In this document: positions 1 through 11,100 of the stretch, piece by piece
Position numbering within the stretch: the stretch's first letter is position 1
How the letters are laid out: each line of letters starts with the position of its first letter
From: Antedon mediterranea
Lineage: Eukaryota > Echinodermata > Crinoidea > Comatulida > Antedonidae
NCBI RefSeq assembly: GCF_964355755.1
Contig: NC_092673.1
Coordinates: forward strand, 26,605,001 to 26,669,000
Direction: 5' to 3'
DNA: 64,000 nucleotides
The notes under the pieces: generated by a model
Database searches by the model: none
Seen by the model: only the letters and a program-made list of their open reading frames with translations
What the model was told of the DNA's origin: nothing
Translations under genes and position numbers: made by a program

Positions 1-180
1 AAAAAAAAAATAAAGTGCAAAACATTACTGATAAAAGTGTATTCCCTAGGCCCTAGTAATATCCACGTACGTACTGAACATTCCGGTTAGTCCCAGAGGA
101 CCCCAATCTAGTACGTACGTGCTTAGGCCTATCTATGCCTCCTCCTTTCTTGCTCAGCTGTCTTGTGATGGTGGCGCGCC

Positions 181-1105
181 CTAACTAAACTAGACTAGGC
201 CTAGCGGCGCTAGTTCCGTTTCGCACCTGTCGTTTATTTCGACTCAAAATTGGTTAAGTAACTTTATCGTGAGTACCACACCTTAGAATTAGGCCTCAAA
301 AATACTATTACGAAGGAGATCACACAAAAAGTAAAAAATAAATCCTTTAAATTGATGAATTTACAGACGTGTTTCTCGCACATCGGTTCGTGAATTTCGC
401 ATACTCTATGTTCAATGTTGTTGTTTCTATGGAGCGCCAAAAGAGCAATCATAATAGAGGGTTAAATACTCAGTAAATTACGTATATTTAATGCATTAAT
501 TTTATTGATGAAAATTACGTTCAATTTTATCATATTTTGTCAATGTCAATGCAACAAAAATATTACTGTTGATACTGTACATGGTTTTTGCAGGAACTTT
601 TAGGAATGAAAATCGACAAATTCATCATCATATTACATATACTGTAGTGTATTAATAATATTCCTCTTAGTCTTACTCTTAGGGAGGCGTAGGCCTAGGG
701 TTGGTTGCTATTTGAAAACAGCAAATTATTAGCAGTAAAATGTTACAGCATTTTTATTGACAAAATATATTAAAATTAAACGTGTATTTCAATAATAAAT
801 GCAATAAAAGAAGACGCATTCCACTGAGTTTTTAACCATCTATTGTTGTTGCTCTTTTGGCGCTCCATAGAAACGAAAATATTGAACTTCGAGTATGCTA
901 AATTCGCGAACGGTATGCGAGAAACATGTCTGTAAAATCATCAATTTAAGGATTTATTTGTTACTTTTTATGTGATTATTCTTAATAAAAGTACTTATGG
1001 GGCCCAATTTTAAGGTGTGGTATTCACAATAAGTTGCTTAACAATTTGGAGTCAAAAGGAAGTCGAAATAAAAACAGGTGCGAAACGGAACTAGCGCCGG
1101 CCTAG
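181..1105. repeat. Long imperfect hairpin, about 290-bp arms
   Basis: Bases 181-480 are repeated in inverted form at 815-1105, with a loop of about 335 bp. Recognisable pairs are GGCGCTAGTTCCGTTTCGCA with its complement near 1080-1100, and TATGGAGCGCCAAAAGAGCA near 428-448 with 850-871. The arms differ by scattered substitutions and small indels. It resembles a foldback or MITE-type element; no target duplication is evident. Confidence 0.75.
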
Positions 1106-1924
1106 CTAGGAATAGTATGAAGCTTGGGCCTGGCTGGCCTAGACTTACCGGTCATAGGCAGCCTAAATAAAATACATTTGCGCAAGATAAGAAGACCAGA
1201 GCAAAATACATGTTTTGGTATAAGTAACAGCACACATACAGAAATGTCAAAACAGTTTTTAACCTACCATTTCTTATCCACTTTATCCACTCTCTTTTCG
1301 TCAATCCACAAACATGTGTCGCGGTGGTCACGGTCACAGATAGATCTAAATTTGCTCAAACTCAATCAACCGTTACTTAACTTGAGGTATATTCTGAGTA
1401 CGTAATATGTACCACAGTGCAGGTATATTATTCGGACCATCAAAATGAAGACAGGAACATGTTCATGGACATTGATTATTAACAACTTAGGGAGTTTTAA
1501 AGGAAGATTTGATTGGATAGTTTGAGGGAGAGCGTCATTTCGACGATCGAGCATTCTCTACTCTCTATTTTTAGCATGTTAGAGCATGACGGATTAATGA
1601 ATAAATAATATGATCAGAACTATGGAGCGCCAATCATTGTTTTGTCTAGTAACCTAAAGAAATTGCCTGTCGTACATGTTTACAACACTAAATGTTTAAA
1701 ATTTCATTTCTTTAACTCTGACACTACAGGTTTCAAAATAAGATTTTTTATGTGGAAAGTCCTGCGTTGCAGTAAAAAGCCGATGGGATGGTAATTGTCT
1801 TTATCATTCAATATCCCGTATTTTTTTGTGTAATTATATTTTTCTAATTAATAAAAGATTTTTTATTTTGTGTATGTACAGTACTTGTATCTGAATATTT
1901 GTTACTTGCAGCCAAGTATACCAT

Positions 1925-2775
1925 CATTTTGAGTATATGGAACACAATGCATTATACTGTAATAAGCAATGAGGCCGTTTTCCTATGTTAAAGCATTGTG
2001 TTCCTGTGGTATCATTTGGGTATATGGAACAAATGCATTATATATAATGAATAAACCACAATACGAGGCCGTTTTCCTATGTTAAAGTATTGTGTTCCTG
2101 GGGTATCATTTTGGGTATATGGAACACAATGCATTATATATTCATTATAACATAATGAATAAACCACTGTAGCAATGAGGCCGTTTTCCTATGTTAAAGT
2201 ATTGTGTTCCTGGTGTATCATTTTGGGTATATGGAACACAATGCATTATATAATTATAATGAATAAACCACTTCAATAAGCAATGAGACCGTTTTGCTAT
2301 GTTATAGCATTGTGTTCCTGGGGTATCATTTTGGGTATATGGAACACAATGCATTATATATGATGAATAAACCACTGTAATATGAGGCCGTTTTCCTATG
2401 TTAAAGCATTGTGTTCCTGGGGTATTATTTTGGGTATATATTCTTTACTCCATGGTATATGGAACACAATGTATTATTTAAACCACTGTAATATGAGGCC
2501 GTTTTTCTATGTTAAAGCATTGTGTTCCTGGGGTATCATTTTGGGTATATGGAACACAATGCATTATATAATTATAATGAATAAACCACTGTAATAAGCA
2601 ATGAGGCCGTTTTCCTATGTTATAGCATTGTGTTCCTGGGGTATCATTTTGGGTATATGGAACACAATGCATTATATATAATGAATAAACCACTGTAATA
2701 TGAGGCCGTTTTCCTATGTTAAAGCATTGTGTTCCTGGGGTATCATTTTGGGTATATGGAACACAATGCATTATA
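1925..2775 (+). repeat. Satellite array, forward half of palindrome
   Basis: About nine units, each marked by GGAACACAATGCATT (the second lacks a C). Within a unit GGAACACAATGC pairs with a later GCATTGTGTTCC, so every unit is itself a potential hairpin of about 80 bp. Frames through the array stay open in places only because of the repetition. Confidence 0.9.
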
Positions 2776-2789
2776 GATAATATTACAGT

Positions 2790-3462
2790 GGTTTATTCAT
2801 TATAATAATGCATTGTGTTCCATATACCCAACATAATACCCCAGGAACACAATGCTTCAACATAGGAAAACGGCCTCATATTACAGTGGTTTATTCATCA
2901 ATGCATTGTGTTCCATATACCCAAAATGATACTCCAGGAACACAATGCTTTAACATAGGAAAACGGCCTCATATTACAGTGGTTTATTCATCATAATAAT
3001 GCATTGTGTTCCATATACCCAAAATGATACCCCAGGAACACAATGCTTTAACATAGGAAAACGGCCTCATATTACAGTGGTTTATTCATCATATATAATG
3101 CATTGTGTTCCATATACCCAAAATGATACCCCAGGAACACAATGCTTTAACATAGGAAAACGGCCTCATTGCTTATTACAGTAGCTTATTCATTATATAT
3201 AATGCATTGTGTTCCATATACCCAAAATGATACCCCAGGAACACAATACTTTAACATAGGAAAACGGTCTCATTGTTTATTACAGTGGTGTATTCATTAT
3301 ATATAATGCATTGTGTTCCATATACCCAAAATGATACCCCAGGAACACAATACTTTAACGAGGAAAACGGCCTCATTGCTTATTGAAGTGGTTTATTTAT
3401 CATATAATGCATTGTGTTCCATATACCCAAAATGATACCCCAGGAACACAATACTTTAATTT
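2790..3462 (-). repeat. Satellite array, reversed half of palindrome
   Basis: About seven units of the same sequence in reverse orientation, each marked by AATGCATTGTGTTCC. The switch of orientation falls at about 2775-2800, in an AT-rich spacer containing TTACAGTGGTTTATTCATTA. Units near the switch are the most alike by eye. Confidence 0.9.
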
Positions 3463-3651
3463 TGCTATGGTTAGGCCTACTTAATTTTACTTAATCTTTA
3501 TTAATACAAATATATTGATTTCCAAAGTGGTTCACAAAAGTTCTACAAAACTAAATGAAAATGATACACATTAATAAAACGCAAATTCAAGAAATGTTTC
3601 TACACTTCATACAAAAGAAAACTTTTAGAGGAAATCATGGAAGTGAATTGG

Positions 3652-3680
3652 ATCATGGAGGTATATTATACCTCCATGAT
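3652..3680. repeat. Perfect 29-bp palindrome, CATGGAGGTA type
   Basis: The two arms ATCATGGAGGTATA and TATACCTCCATGAT flank a single central T. The same CATGGAGGT/ACCTCCATG pair occurs with short loops at 4816-4841 and 13533-13558. Confidence 0.8.
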
Positions 3681-3958
3681 TGGATTAACACATCTACTTT
3701 GCAGAAAATGTAAACAAATAATACTGTAACTGAATTGATAAGCACTGATCCCTTTAAACTTTACTATAAAACACTATCAATTACGAAGGGAAAAAAAACA
3801 TGTTTCCACTACTTGATACTAGAGAGTAGAGAATGCTCGATTGTCGAAATGACGCTCTCCCTCAATATCCAATCACATCTTCCTTTAAAACTCCCTAAGT
3901 TGTTAATAATCAATGTCCATGAGCATGTTCATGTCTTCATTTTGATGGTCCGAATATA

Positions 3959-5703
3959 GCTCCACAGTGACGGTGGTATTATATAGACACTTATTTTAAC
4001 AGCTTAGGAAGTTATAATTATGGCAACCAATTAAACTATTTTAATTATTCACATGATTCGATACGTACGTACATGTGTTATTCTTTCGCAATTTGAATCC
4101 TTTATTTCATTATTTTTCTAACAATTGTTCCTCTATGATGATGAATGTTGAAACATTACTTTCAAGAAAATATTTACTGTACCTTCGAATTTCTAATAAT
4201 CCCATAAAAGGCGTTTCATAGTTGATGGAAACTAGAATCCCTAAGCTGTTACAATTCATACACTGCAGCCATGATTATTGTGCACATTACGTACTCAAAA
4301 TATACCTCGTTCTACCACTTCTATGCAAAACTTGTAACGGAAGAATGTACGTTATTAATCTAGGCCCTCTCACGGTGGTAAGTAGGGAGGTATGCACTGA
4401 GCGCGAAATTTGAGTAGTGTAAGTACCATGTTAACATGGACAAATTATATTTTTATTGTTTTATTTGTCCTTGGTTTAAATTGGTATCCCAGGATACACA
4501 AATTAGTAAATGACAATATTTACAAATATTCTGTGTATGTATTTTATTGTTCAAATTCACATGACTGCTTCTGAGGAATAACTGATTATGCCTACACAAT
4601 ACATCACCAATGCTCCCTTATATATACAAATTAGCAACTATCGATTTCATATAAAAAATGTAGTCTCATATAATAGATTTGCTTTCTAATAATTAATAAA
4701 CAATAATCAGGCATATTGTAACCAATGCCCACTTGTATACCGTAAGTATAGTCAAGACAATGTACAGTCCCATGTAGTGACTAGAGCCTGGATTTGAGTT
4801 ATAGCACTGTCCACTCATGGAGGTATAAAAATACCTCCATGGTCCACTTATATTCTAAGAACACTCCACCAACAGTAAGCCTACTACTTTTTTTTTTTAT
4901 CCTTTAAAAAAAAAAATGTCTGTGTTCAAACCACCAGTGGCTTATTAATATGTACCCTATAGCCATAACTGCAGTAACTGATTTTTAACCAATTTATTTT
5001 GTCAACAAATAGTAAAAAAACTGTAGGAATATTAAGAAATATCAATATTTAATACAAAAACTAATGAATTAATATCACCAGAAAATGTAAGAGAGCGTTC
5101 TTCAATTCTTGCTACTGTGTACTCATTTACGATTAAGACTAAAGTCAGAATGATAACTTCAATAACAATTACAATAATCAAAATCTTAGTACTGTGAAAT
5201 TTAGACGTTATTATTGGTCATTTGTAAAAGTTAAATTCTTAAAAACATATTTTAATGTCAGTATATTAAAACCGTGCAATCACTTTATACATCTTTTACC
5301 TACTTTATACATAACAATAGACGGAATAAATGCATAAGTATGAAATTAATAAATTAACTAAATGAACTAATAATATGGAAGACAAGAAATAGAAAACGAC
5401 TAAACAATATTGCACGCTATAAATTATTATTTTATTGAAATTAAAAAACATAATACACATTTTCTGAAGATATATAAAGTCAAGAATATTGGCATCACCA
5501 GTGATACTATTTGCATAGGGAGAAAAAACTGCAGGCTTCCCTGGAATTTACAAATTGCAAAATAACGTTATAGATATTCTGCTTGTTACCAACTTGTGCG
5601 TAAGCAGCGCATTCAAATACTTAGATAGAAAAGAACATATATTTTGTAGTTGTCTAAATTAAGTTTTTTAAGTGAATAAGTGCATTGTGTAGGATTGTAG
5701 ATA
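3959..5703. other. No gene seen; AT-rich intergenic sequence
   Basis: Apart from the small palindrome at 4816-4841 and a poly-T/poly-A pair near 4890-4915, I find no structured feature and no convincing reading frame. Confidence 0.6.
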
Positions 5704-5916
5704 ATAATAATATATATCATTTAGTTTGACAAATCCAGTAAAGAATTTACTCACATTCTTTAGCTTTCGCCATCTTGGCTGATGGCTTGATCACTAGTGA
5801 TCCGGTTTCTACTGTAGATGACATCATACTTATTGTGATCAAGCCATCAGCCAAAGATATGTGAGTAAATTTCTTTACTAGATTTGTCAAACAAAATGAT
5901 ATATATTATTATAAAA
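5704..5916. mobile_element. MITE-like hairpin, about 210 bp
   Basis: The segment ATATATCATTTAGTTTGACA at about 5711 reappears inverted at about 5885-5905, and TGGCTGATGGCTTGATCA at about 5773 pairs with 5838-5855. Arms of about 85 bp surround a short loop. Size and structure fit a miniature inverted-repeat transposable element. Confidence 0.7.
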
Positions 5917-6144
5917 AGGACCATTAACAAAGTTTTTTTATGTCTATTTTCAAAGTGTTGTGTAGTATCCTGTCAAATTGTTGGCTTAAAAGGGCAATAA
6001 AGTAGTACTACAGTATGTACATAACCTACTTCAACTATTTTACCTTCATCTTGTACAAATTTATTTCTTACTTCTTCTAAAAATGTATAAAAATCTTAAT
6101 CATCTACACTCACACAAACATGGTTCTGACCTGAATGTGGTCTG

Positions 6145-6282
6145 AAGCTCTGTCTACACATCAAACTTTATGTGCCAAAAAAGTGATATGCCCAAATATG
6201 CTAGTGATATGACATCATCGTGTCCATATATGAGCACATCACATTTTGTCACATAAAATTTGACAGTGTGGACAGAGCTTTA
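6145..6282. mobile_element. AGCTCTGTCTACAC MITE, copy 1
   Basis: Ends AAGCTCTGTCTACACATCAA and its inverted counterpart GACAGAGCTTTA, with an interior of conserved GATATGCCCA and TGACATCATCGTGTCCATA. Seven other loci in the window share these ends and interior motifs. Confidence 0.85.
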
Positions 6283-7018
6283 GGCCTACTAACAACTAGA
6301 AGCATTCACATTAATCATACGGTTCATACTCTGTATGTTACTTAAACATACTGCAATAAAAAAATAAAACAAATATTCTAATTTATAGTATAGGCTCTAT
6401 AAATCGACCAAACCTGTTATTTCGGATTAAATATTTAAGTTTGACATATTTTTGTATTATGTTATAAAATTGTTATTGTAATTCTAATAATTATTTGTAG
6501 ATATTTTGTATTTATATCAGGAACGTATTTGTAATGTAGTGTATATATTCACAAATATCTGACATCATACACTCTGAACTGTACATTTTTTACCACTGTC
6601 GAATATATAATATTTGTCATTATTATGTCATTAACTAATGTTTATAGTATTGAATTCAATAATATTTTATAAGATTATAAACAAAATTATTAAAATATTT
6701 AAAAACAGTTGTTTTGTAGGCTATTGCATGTTGTTTTATACAACTAAAATGCATTAAATAAAATCATAATAGACAATGTAATAAATTCTTGGCCTACTGT
6801 AACTAGGAGATTAGATTCTCATGGAGTGTTTAATCCACTTTAAAAAAGCACCTCATCTATGTATCCCTGATCTCCTCTACAGATGGCACATTTTGTAGAA
6901 AAGCATCACTCAGTGTAATGCCCAATTTAGTACAAGACACTCCTGTGTTAGTTGAAAATCATCCTTTTGTATGACATCCCAATTGTCTAAAAACTCTCTT
7001 TAAAAGAGCTGATCCCTT
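6283..7018. other. No gene seen; AT-rich
   Basis: Nothing beyond AT-rich sequence was recognised. The stretch 6940-7018 leads into the minisatellite. Confidence 0.6.
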
Positions 7019-7028
7019 GTGAGAGTCC

Positions 7029-7432
7029 TGCCCAATACAGTACACTGCTGTAAGTCAGAGGGCACCTCTATGTGTTCTACTCAATCCAATACAGTACACT
7101 GCTGTAAGTCAGAGGGCATCTCTATGTGTTCTACTCAATCCAATACAGTACACTGCTGTAAGTCAGAGGGCATCTCTATGTGTTCTAATCAATCCAATAC
7201 AGTACACTGCTGTAAGTCAGAGGGCACCTCTTTGTGTTCTACTCAATCCAATACAGTACACTGCTGTAAGTCAGAGGGCATCTCTTTGTGTTCTACCCAA
7301 TCCAATACAGTACACTGCTGTAAGTCAGAGGGCATCTCTATGTGTTCTACCCAATCCAATACAGTACACTGCTGTATGTCAAAGGACATCTCTATGTGTT
7401 CTACTCAATCCAATACAGTACACTGCTGTTAG
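7029..7432 (+). repeat. 54-bp minisatellite, about 7.5 units
   Basis: The unit starts CAATACAGTACACTGCTGTA and contains AGTCAGAGGGCATCTCTATG. Units differ by a few substitutions. Because 54 is divisible by three, one frame stays open and would read as 18-residue repeats, but there is no other sign of coding. It sits about 430 bp beyond the GABBR1-like stop codon. Confidence 0.9.
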
Positions 7433-7858
7433 TTAGAGGACATCTCTTTGCATACTACTCAATCTAATACAGTAAAGTATAAGTTGAAAAGTATCTACTT
7501 CCATGTGTACAATAAACTCTTTAGAGTTTGGACTGACACTTGATGGATCGGCTAGAAGTTCTTGAACATGAGCAACTCCGAGGGAGTAACCCCACTTCTG
7601 CAAGTTGTCCTTTCTGAAGCTGAACACTGCAGCATCATTTCATCCATTCTTTATAACTCTAATTGTTTATCTTTTACAAATGATGGATCTCCTTGTCGAT
7701 CAAAAGTATTTTAGAAACATGTAGCTAACTTCCTTTCCTAATTGTCTGTGTAGTAACATTGTTAATCTAGCTTCATAAACCCAGCTGCAGCTGGCTGTGA
7801 ATTCTTTCAATTGTTCTCCATCGAAATAAGAGTCAATTTACAAACATAAAACGCAAAA
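7433..7858 (-). other. Probable 3' untranslated region of GABBR1-like gene
   Basis: This stretch lies between the stop codon and the 54-bp minisatellite. I see no AATAAA or ATTAAA on the minus strand within it, so the polyadenylation site is not located. Reading frames here are short and look like chance. Confidence 0.4.
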
Positions 7859-8128
7859 TCACAAATATGTCTCTGAAAACTCTTCGTCTGAACCATGTGG
7901 TGCGTTAATTTTGACTCCTACATTGGTAACAACTGTCCCACTGTTTGTGTAAGTTGAAATAAAGGCACTATCTTCAAAAGATATTCGTCCTGGAGAAATT
8001 TTACCTGGTGCCAAACGGCTACTAGATGATCTAAACCGTGCTTGGCTCCTCTCTTCACTGTCTGCTAAAGTTTTTTCTCTTGTTTTCTTTTCAATACATT
8101 CCAGTAAATGTCGTATATGTGCTTCTTT
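7859..8128 (-). CDS. GABBR1: GABBR1-like last exon: coiled coil and C-terminus
   Basis: Eighty-nine codons and a TGA stop (7859-7861). Acceptor TTTTTAAAG, then [19 protein letters not shown], matching human KEERVSELRHQLQ in register. The coiled coil is followed by [20 protein letters not shown] and a polar tail ending SETYL. No RSRR endoplasmic-reticulum retention motif like that of human GABBR1 is present; RFR fits the looser RXR pattern. The terminal T-Y-L fits a class I PDZ ligand. The acceptor has a modest pyrimidine tract, so the exact first codon is slightly less certain. Confidence 0.88.
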   Translation of the reverse strand, partial: KEAHIRHLLECIEKKTREKTLADSEERSQARFRSSSSRLAPGKISPGRISFEDSAFISTYTNSGTVVTNVGVKINAPHGSDEEFSETYL

Positions 8129-11100
8129 CTTTAAAAACAAATCAACAATTTGATTAAAAAAACAACTTTGTAAAACATTTCAAACTAATAAAGTTTCATA
8201 TTGTTTGAAGGTTTGCATAGCGAAATCAAATGTTGATATAAAGTTTTTGGTATACCCCGTATATTATTTCTGAAAAAAACTATAGTATTGAGTTTCTCAA
8301 CGTTTTAATCAATATGCTTTGATCGTCCTCAGAAAGTGGTTTTATTATTTTTATACAGGTCAGGACATTTTCAGGACCTAAAAAAGTGTCCCTTATTGGC
8401 GTCCCCTGAAATGAAAAGATAAATATTAAATATTACCTCTGCTATCTGTCTTTTTATTCCTTCATTTTCCGAAGTTAACTTAATTTGTTTTTCTGTATCT
8501 TCTTTGGTGGGTAAATGTTGTAGATACGCTTTATTATATTCTCCAGATGGGTTCTTCTTTAAGTAAAGAATCTGTCAAGAAAATTCAAATACAAAACATT
8601 TATGTAAACTAGTTAATTTTGAATGGCAGATGGATTAGTACAGCCAGCATTTAGCATTCTTGTAAGAATCAATTGTTTTGAATATTCCAATTCCATTTTT
8701 TTTGTACTGATGAAAATTCAATTACTGAGAGTCACATTAGATTAATTAATACGCAGAGACATCCATCTTTTAAAAATGTATTCAGTATAGACACTCCAAA
8801 TGCCACAGAAGTTCTTATACTTATTACAACGCCCAAATTCCATCAAAACTCTTGCACAAAAGTGAACACATTAGGCGCAGGAGCCCCGGATAGCGTTACG
8901 AAGTCGTTAACTCTGTCAGCCCATGGTCAACCCAACTAATGTGTTTTTCCCAAGGACAACTTATCAATAACTAAACTTTGTCACCACCCATAAGTGTGCT
9001 GTTCATTTCCTATTGACCAATGAACACCAATGTAACTGGACCTGAGTTTCTTGCTATTCGACCTTGGGTGCAAATTATACAATTAATTGATGTTAAGGCC
9101 ACTGACTACTCTTTTCTGTATAGAAACACTGAATTGACTGAATAATAAGAAAACCCTACAATAATTTCTACTACTACTTGATATGGTGTTATACAAGAAC
9201 TATATTAAAAGAATTGAATGTATGGAGAATGAAAAGTTAAACGTTATAACTTATGTAAAACATCACTTAGATGATATCTATCAGATATATCATTTTCTAA
9301 AAATTGTTTCATTAGTTAAAATAGATCACGGAAAACCAATACCAATACTGATCTGGACTCGGAAATTCAAAATGTAGCAGGCAACGTTTCACCAATGAAA
9401 ACTTTCAAGACAAACAAAGTATCATAATTATCATGATATCCATTTTTATTTAATAACGATAAATGGATATAAATATTTCGTCTTTTTTGTTATTTTGTGA
9501 TGGAAAATATATTGAGTGAACATTGGCACTGAGTTTAAATGTTCCCCGTCCCCTTAATGTCCGCTTTATAGGAGTGTCCCCTCAGTAAAGATTTGCTGTT
9601 TTCCCATTTAATAATAAATTATGATGTCCATCTTATCCTCTCAATTTTAATGTGCTACACCCGATAATAGAATACACATCTAGCTCATGTGTACTTAAAG
9701 AACCTAGTACATCTTTCGAGACGAGTGGGGGGTTATCCCGGTGTATTAGTACATCACAGCCACTGATCACCAACTGGGCCCTCTGGGAGACCAGTCTTTG
9801 ACTGAAGAGGTTACCCAGTATAAATATATATTCAATTCAATTCAATAGAATAACTGTACAGTAGGCTCCCATTTGATGCAATGTGTTACCCAATGTGCTC
9901 AATTTGATTGTGCTACCCAAATCCATGCTATCCATTTGAAATAATTTGCTATCCATTTGAAAGAATGTGCTACCCGATAATCCCTATAGAATAATGTACA
10001 GTACAATTATATCCATTTGATTGTGCTACCTAATGTGCTATCCATTTGAAAGAATGTGCTATCCATTTGAAAGAATGTGCTACCCGATAATCCGTATAAA
10101 ATAATGTACAGTACTATATCCATTTGATTGTGCTACCTAATGTGCTATCCATTTGAAAGAATGTGCTACCCGATAATCCTTATAGAATAATGTACAGTAC
10201 TATATCCATTTGGCTGTGCTACCTAATGTGCTATCCATTTGAAAGAATGTGCTACCCGATAATCCGTAGGCTATAGAATAATGTACAGTACAATTATATC
10301 CATTTGATTGTGCTACATAATGTGCTATCCATTTGAAATAATGTGCTACCCGATAATCCTTATAGAATAATGTACAGTACTATATTCATTTGATTGTGCT
10401 ACCCAATGTGCTATCCATTTGAAATAATGTGCTATCCATTTGAAATAATATGCTATTTGAAAGAATGTGCTACCTGATAATCCGTATAGAATAATGTACA
10501 GTACAATTACATCCATTTGATTGTGCTACCTAATGTGCTATCCATTTGAAATAATGTGCTATCCATTTGAAAGAATGTGCTATCCATTTGAAAGAATGTG
10601 CTACCCGATAATCCGTATAGAATAATGTACAGTACAGTACTATATCCATTTGATTGTGCTACCCAATGTGCTATCCATTTGAAAGAATGTGCTATCCATT
10701 TGAAAGAATGTGCTACCCGATAATCCGTATAAAATAATGTACAGTACTATATCCATTTGATTGTGCTACCTAATGTGCTATCCATTTGAAAGAATGTGCT
10801 ACCCGATAATCCTTATAGAATAATGTACAGTACTATATCCATTTGGCTGTGCTACCTAATGTGCTATCCATTTGAAATAATGTGCTACCCGATAATCCGT
10901 AGGCTATAGAATAATGTACAGTACAATTATATCCATTTGATTGTGCTACCTAATGTGCTATCCATTTGAAATAATGTGCTACCCGATAATCCTTATAGAA
11001 TAATGTACAGTACTATATCCATTTGATTGTGCTACCCAATGTGCTATCCATTTGAAATAATGTGCTATCCATTTGAAATAATGTGCTATTTGAAAGAATG

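Larger units (their letters stand above)
1430..3958. mobile_element. Foldback-like element with palindromic satellite core
   Basis: Outer arms 1430-1565 and 3822-3958 are inverted copies of each other (for example GGACCATCAAAATGAAGACA near 1436 and its complement near 3937). Between them lie two inverted arrays of a roughly 95-110-bp unit. A second match, TTACGTACTCAAAATATACC near 4286-4306, mirrors 1387-1408, so the right arm seems to carry about 300 bp of extra sequence. Drosophila FB elements have the same plan, long inverted repeats built of tandem subrepeats, but homology to them is not claimed. Confidence 0.65.

Noticed and set aside
2145-3184. Several open frames translating to MHCVPYTQNDTPGTQC-like repeats
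   Set aside because: They arise from the palindromic satellite and appear on both strands because the array is inverted.
7019-7432. 137-residue open frame of 18-residue repeats on the plus strand
   Set aside because: It is an arithmetic result of a 54-bp tandem unit. There is no signal, no splice context and no codon bias, and it is antisense to the gene's 3' flank.
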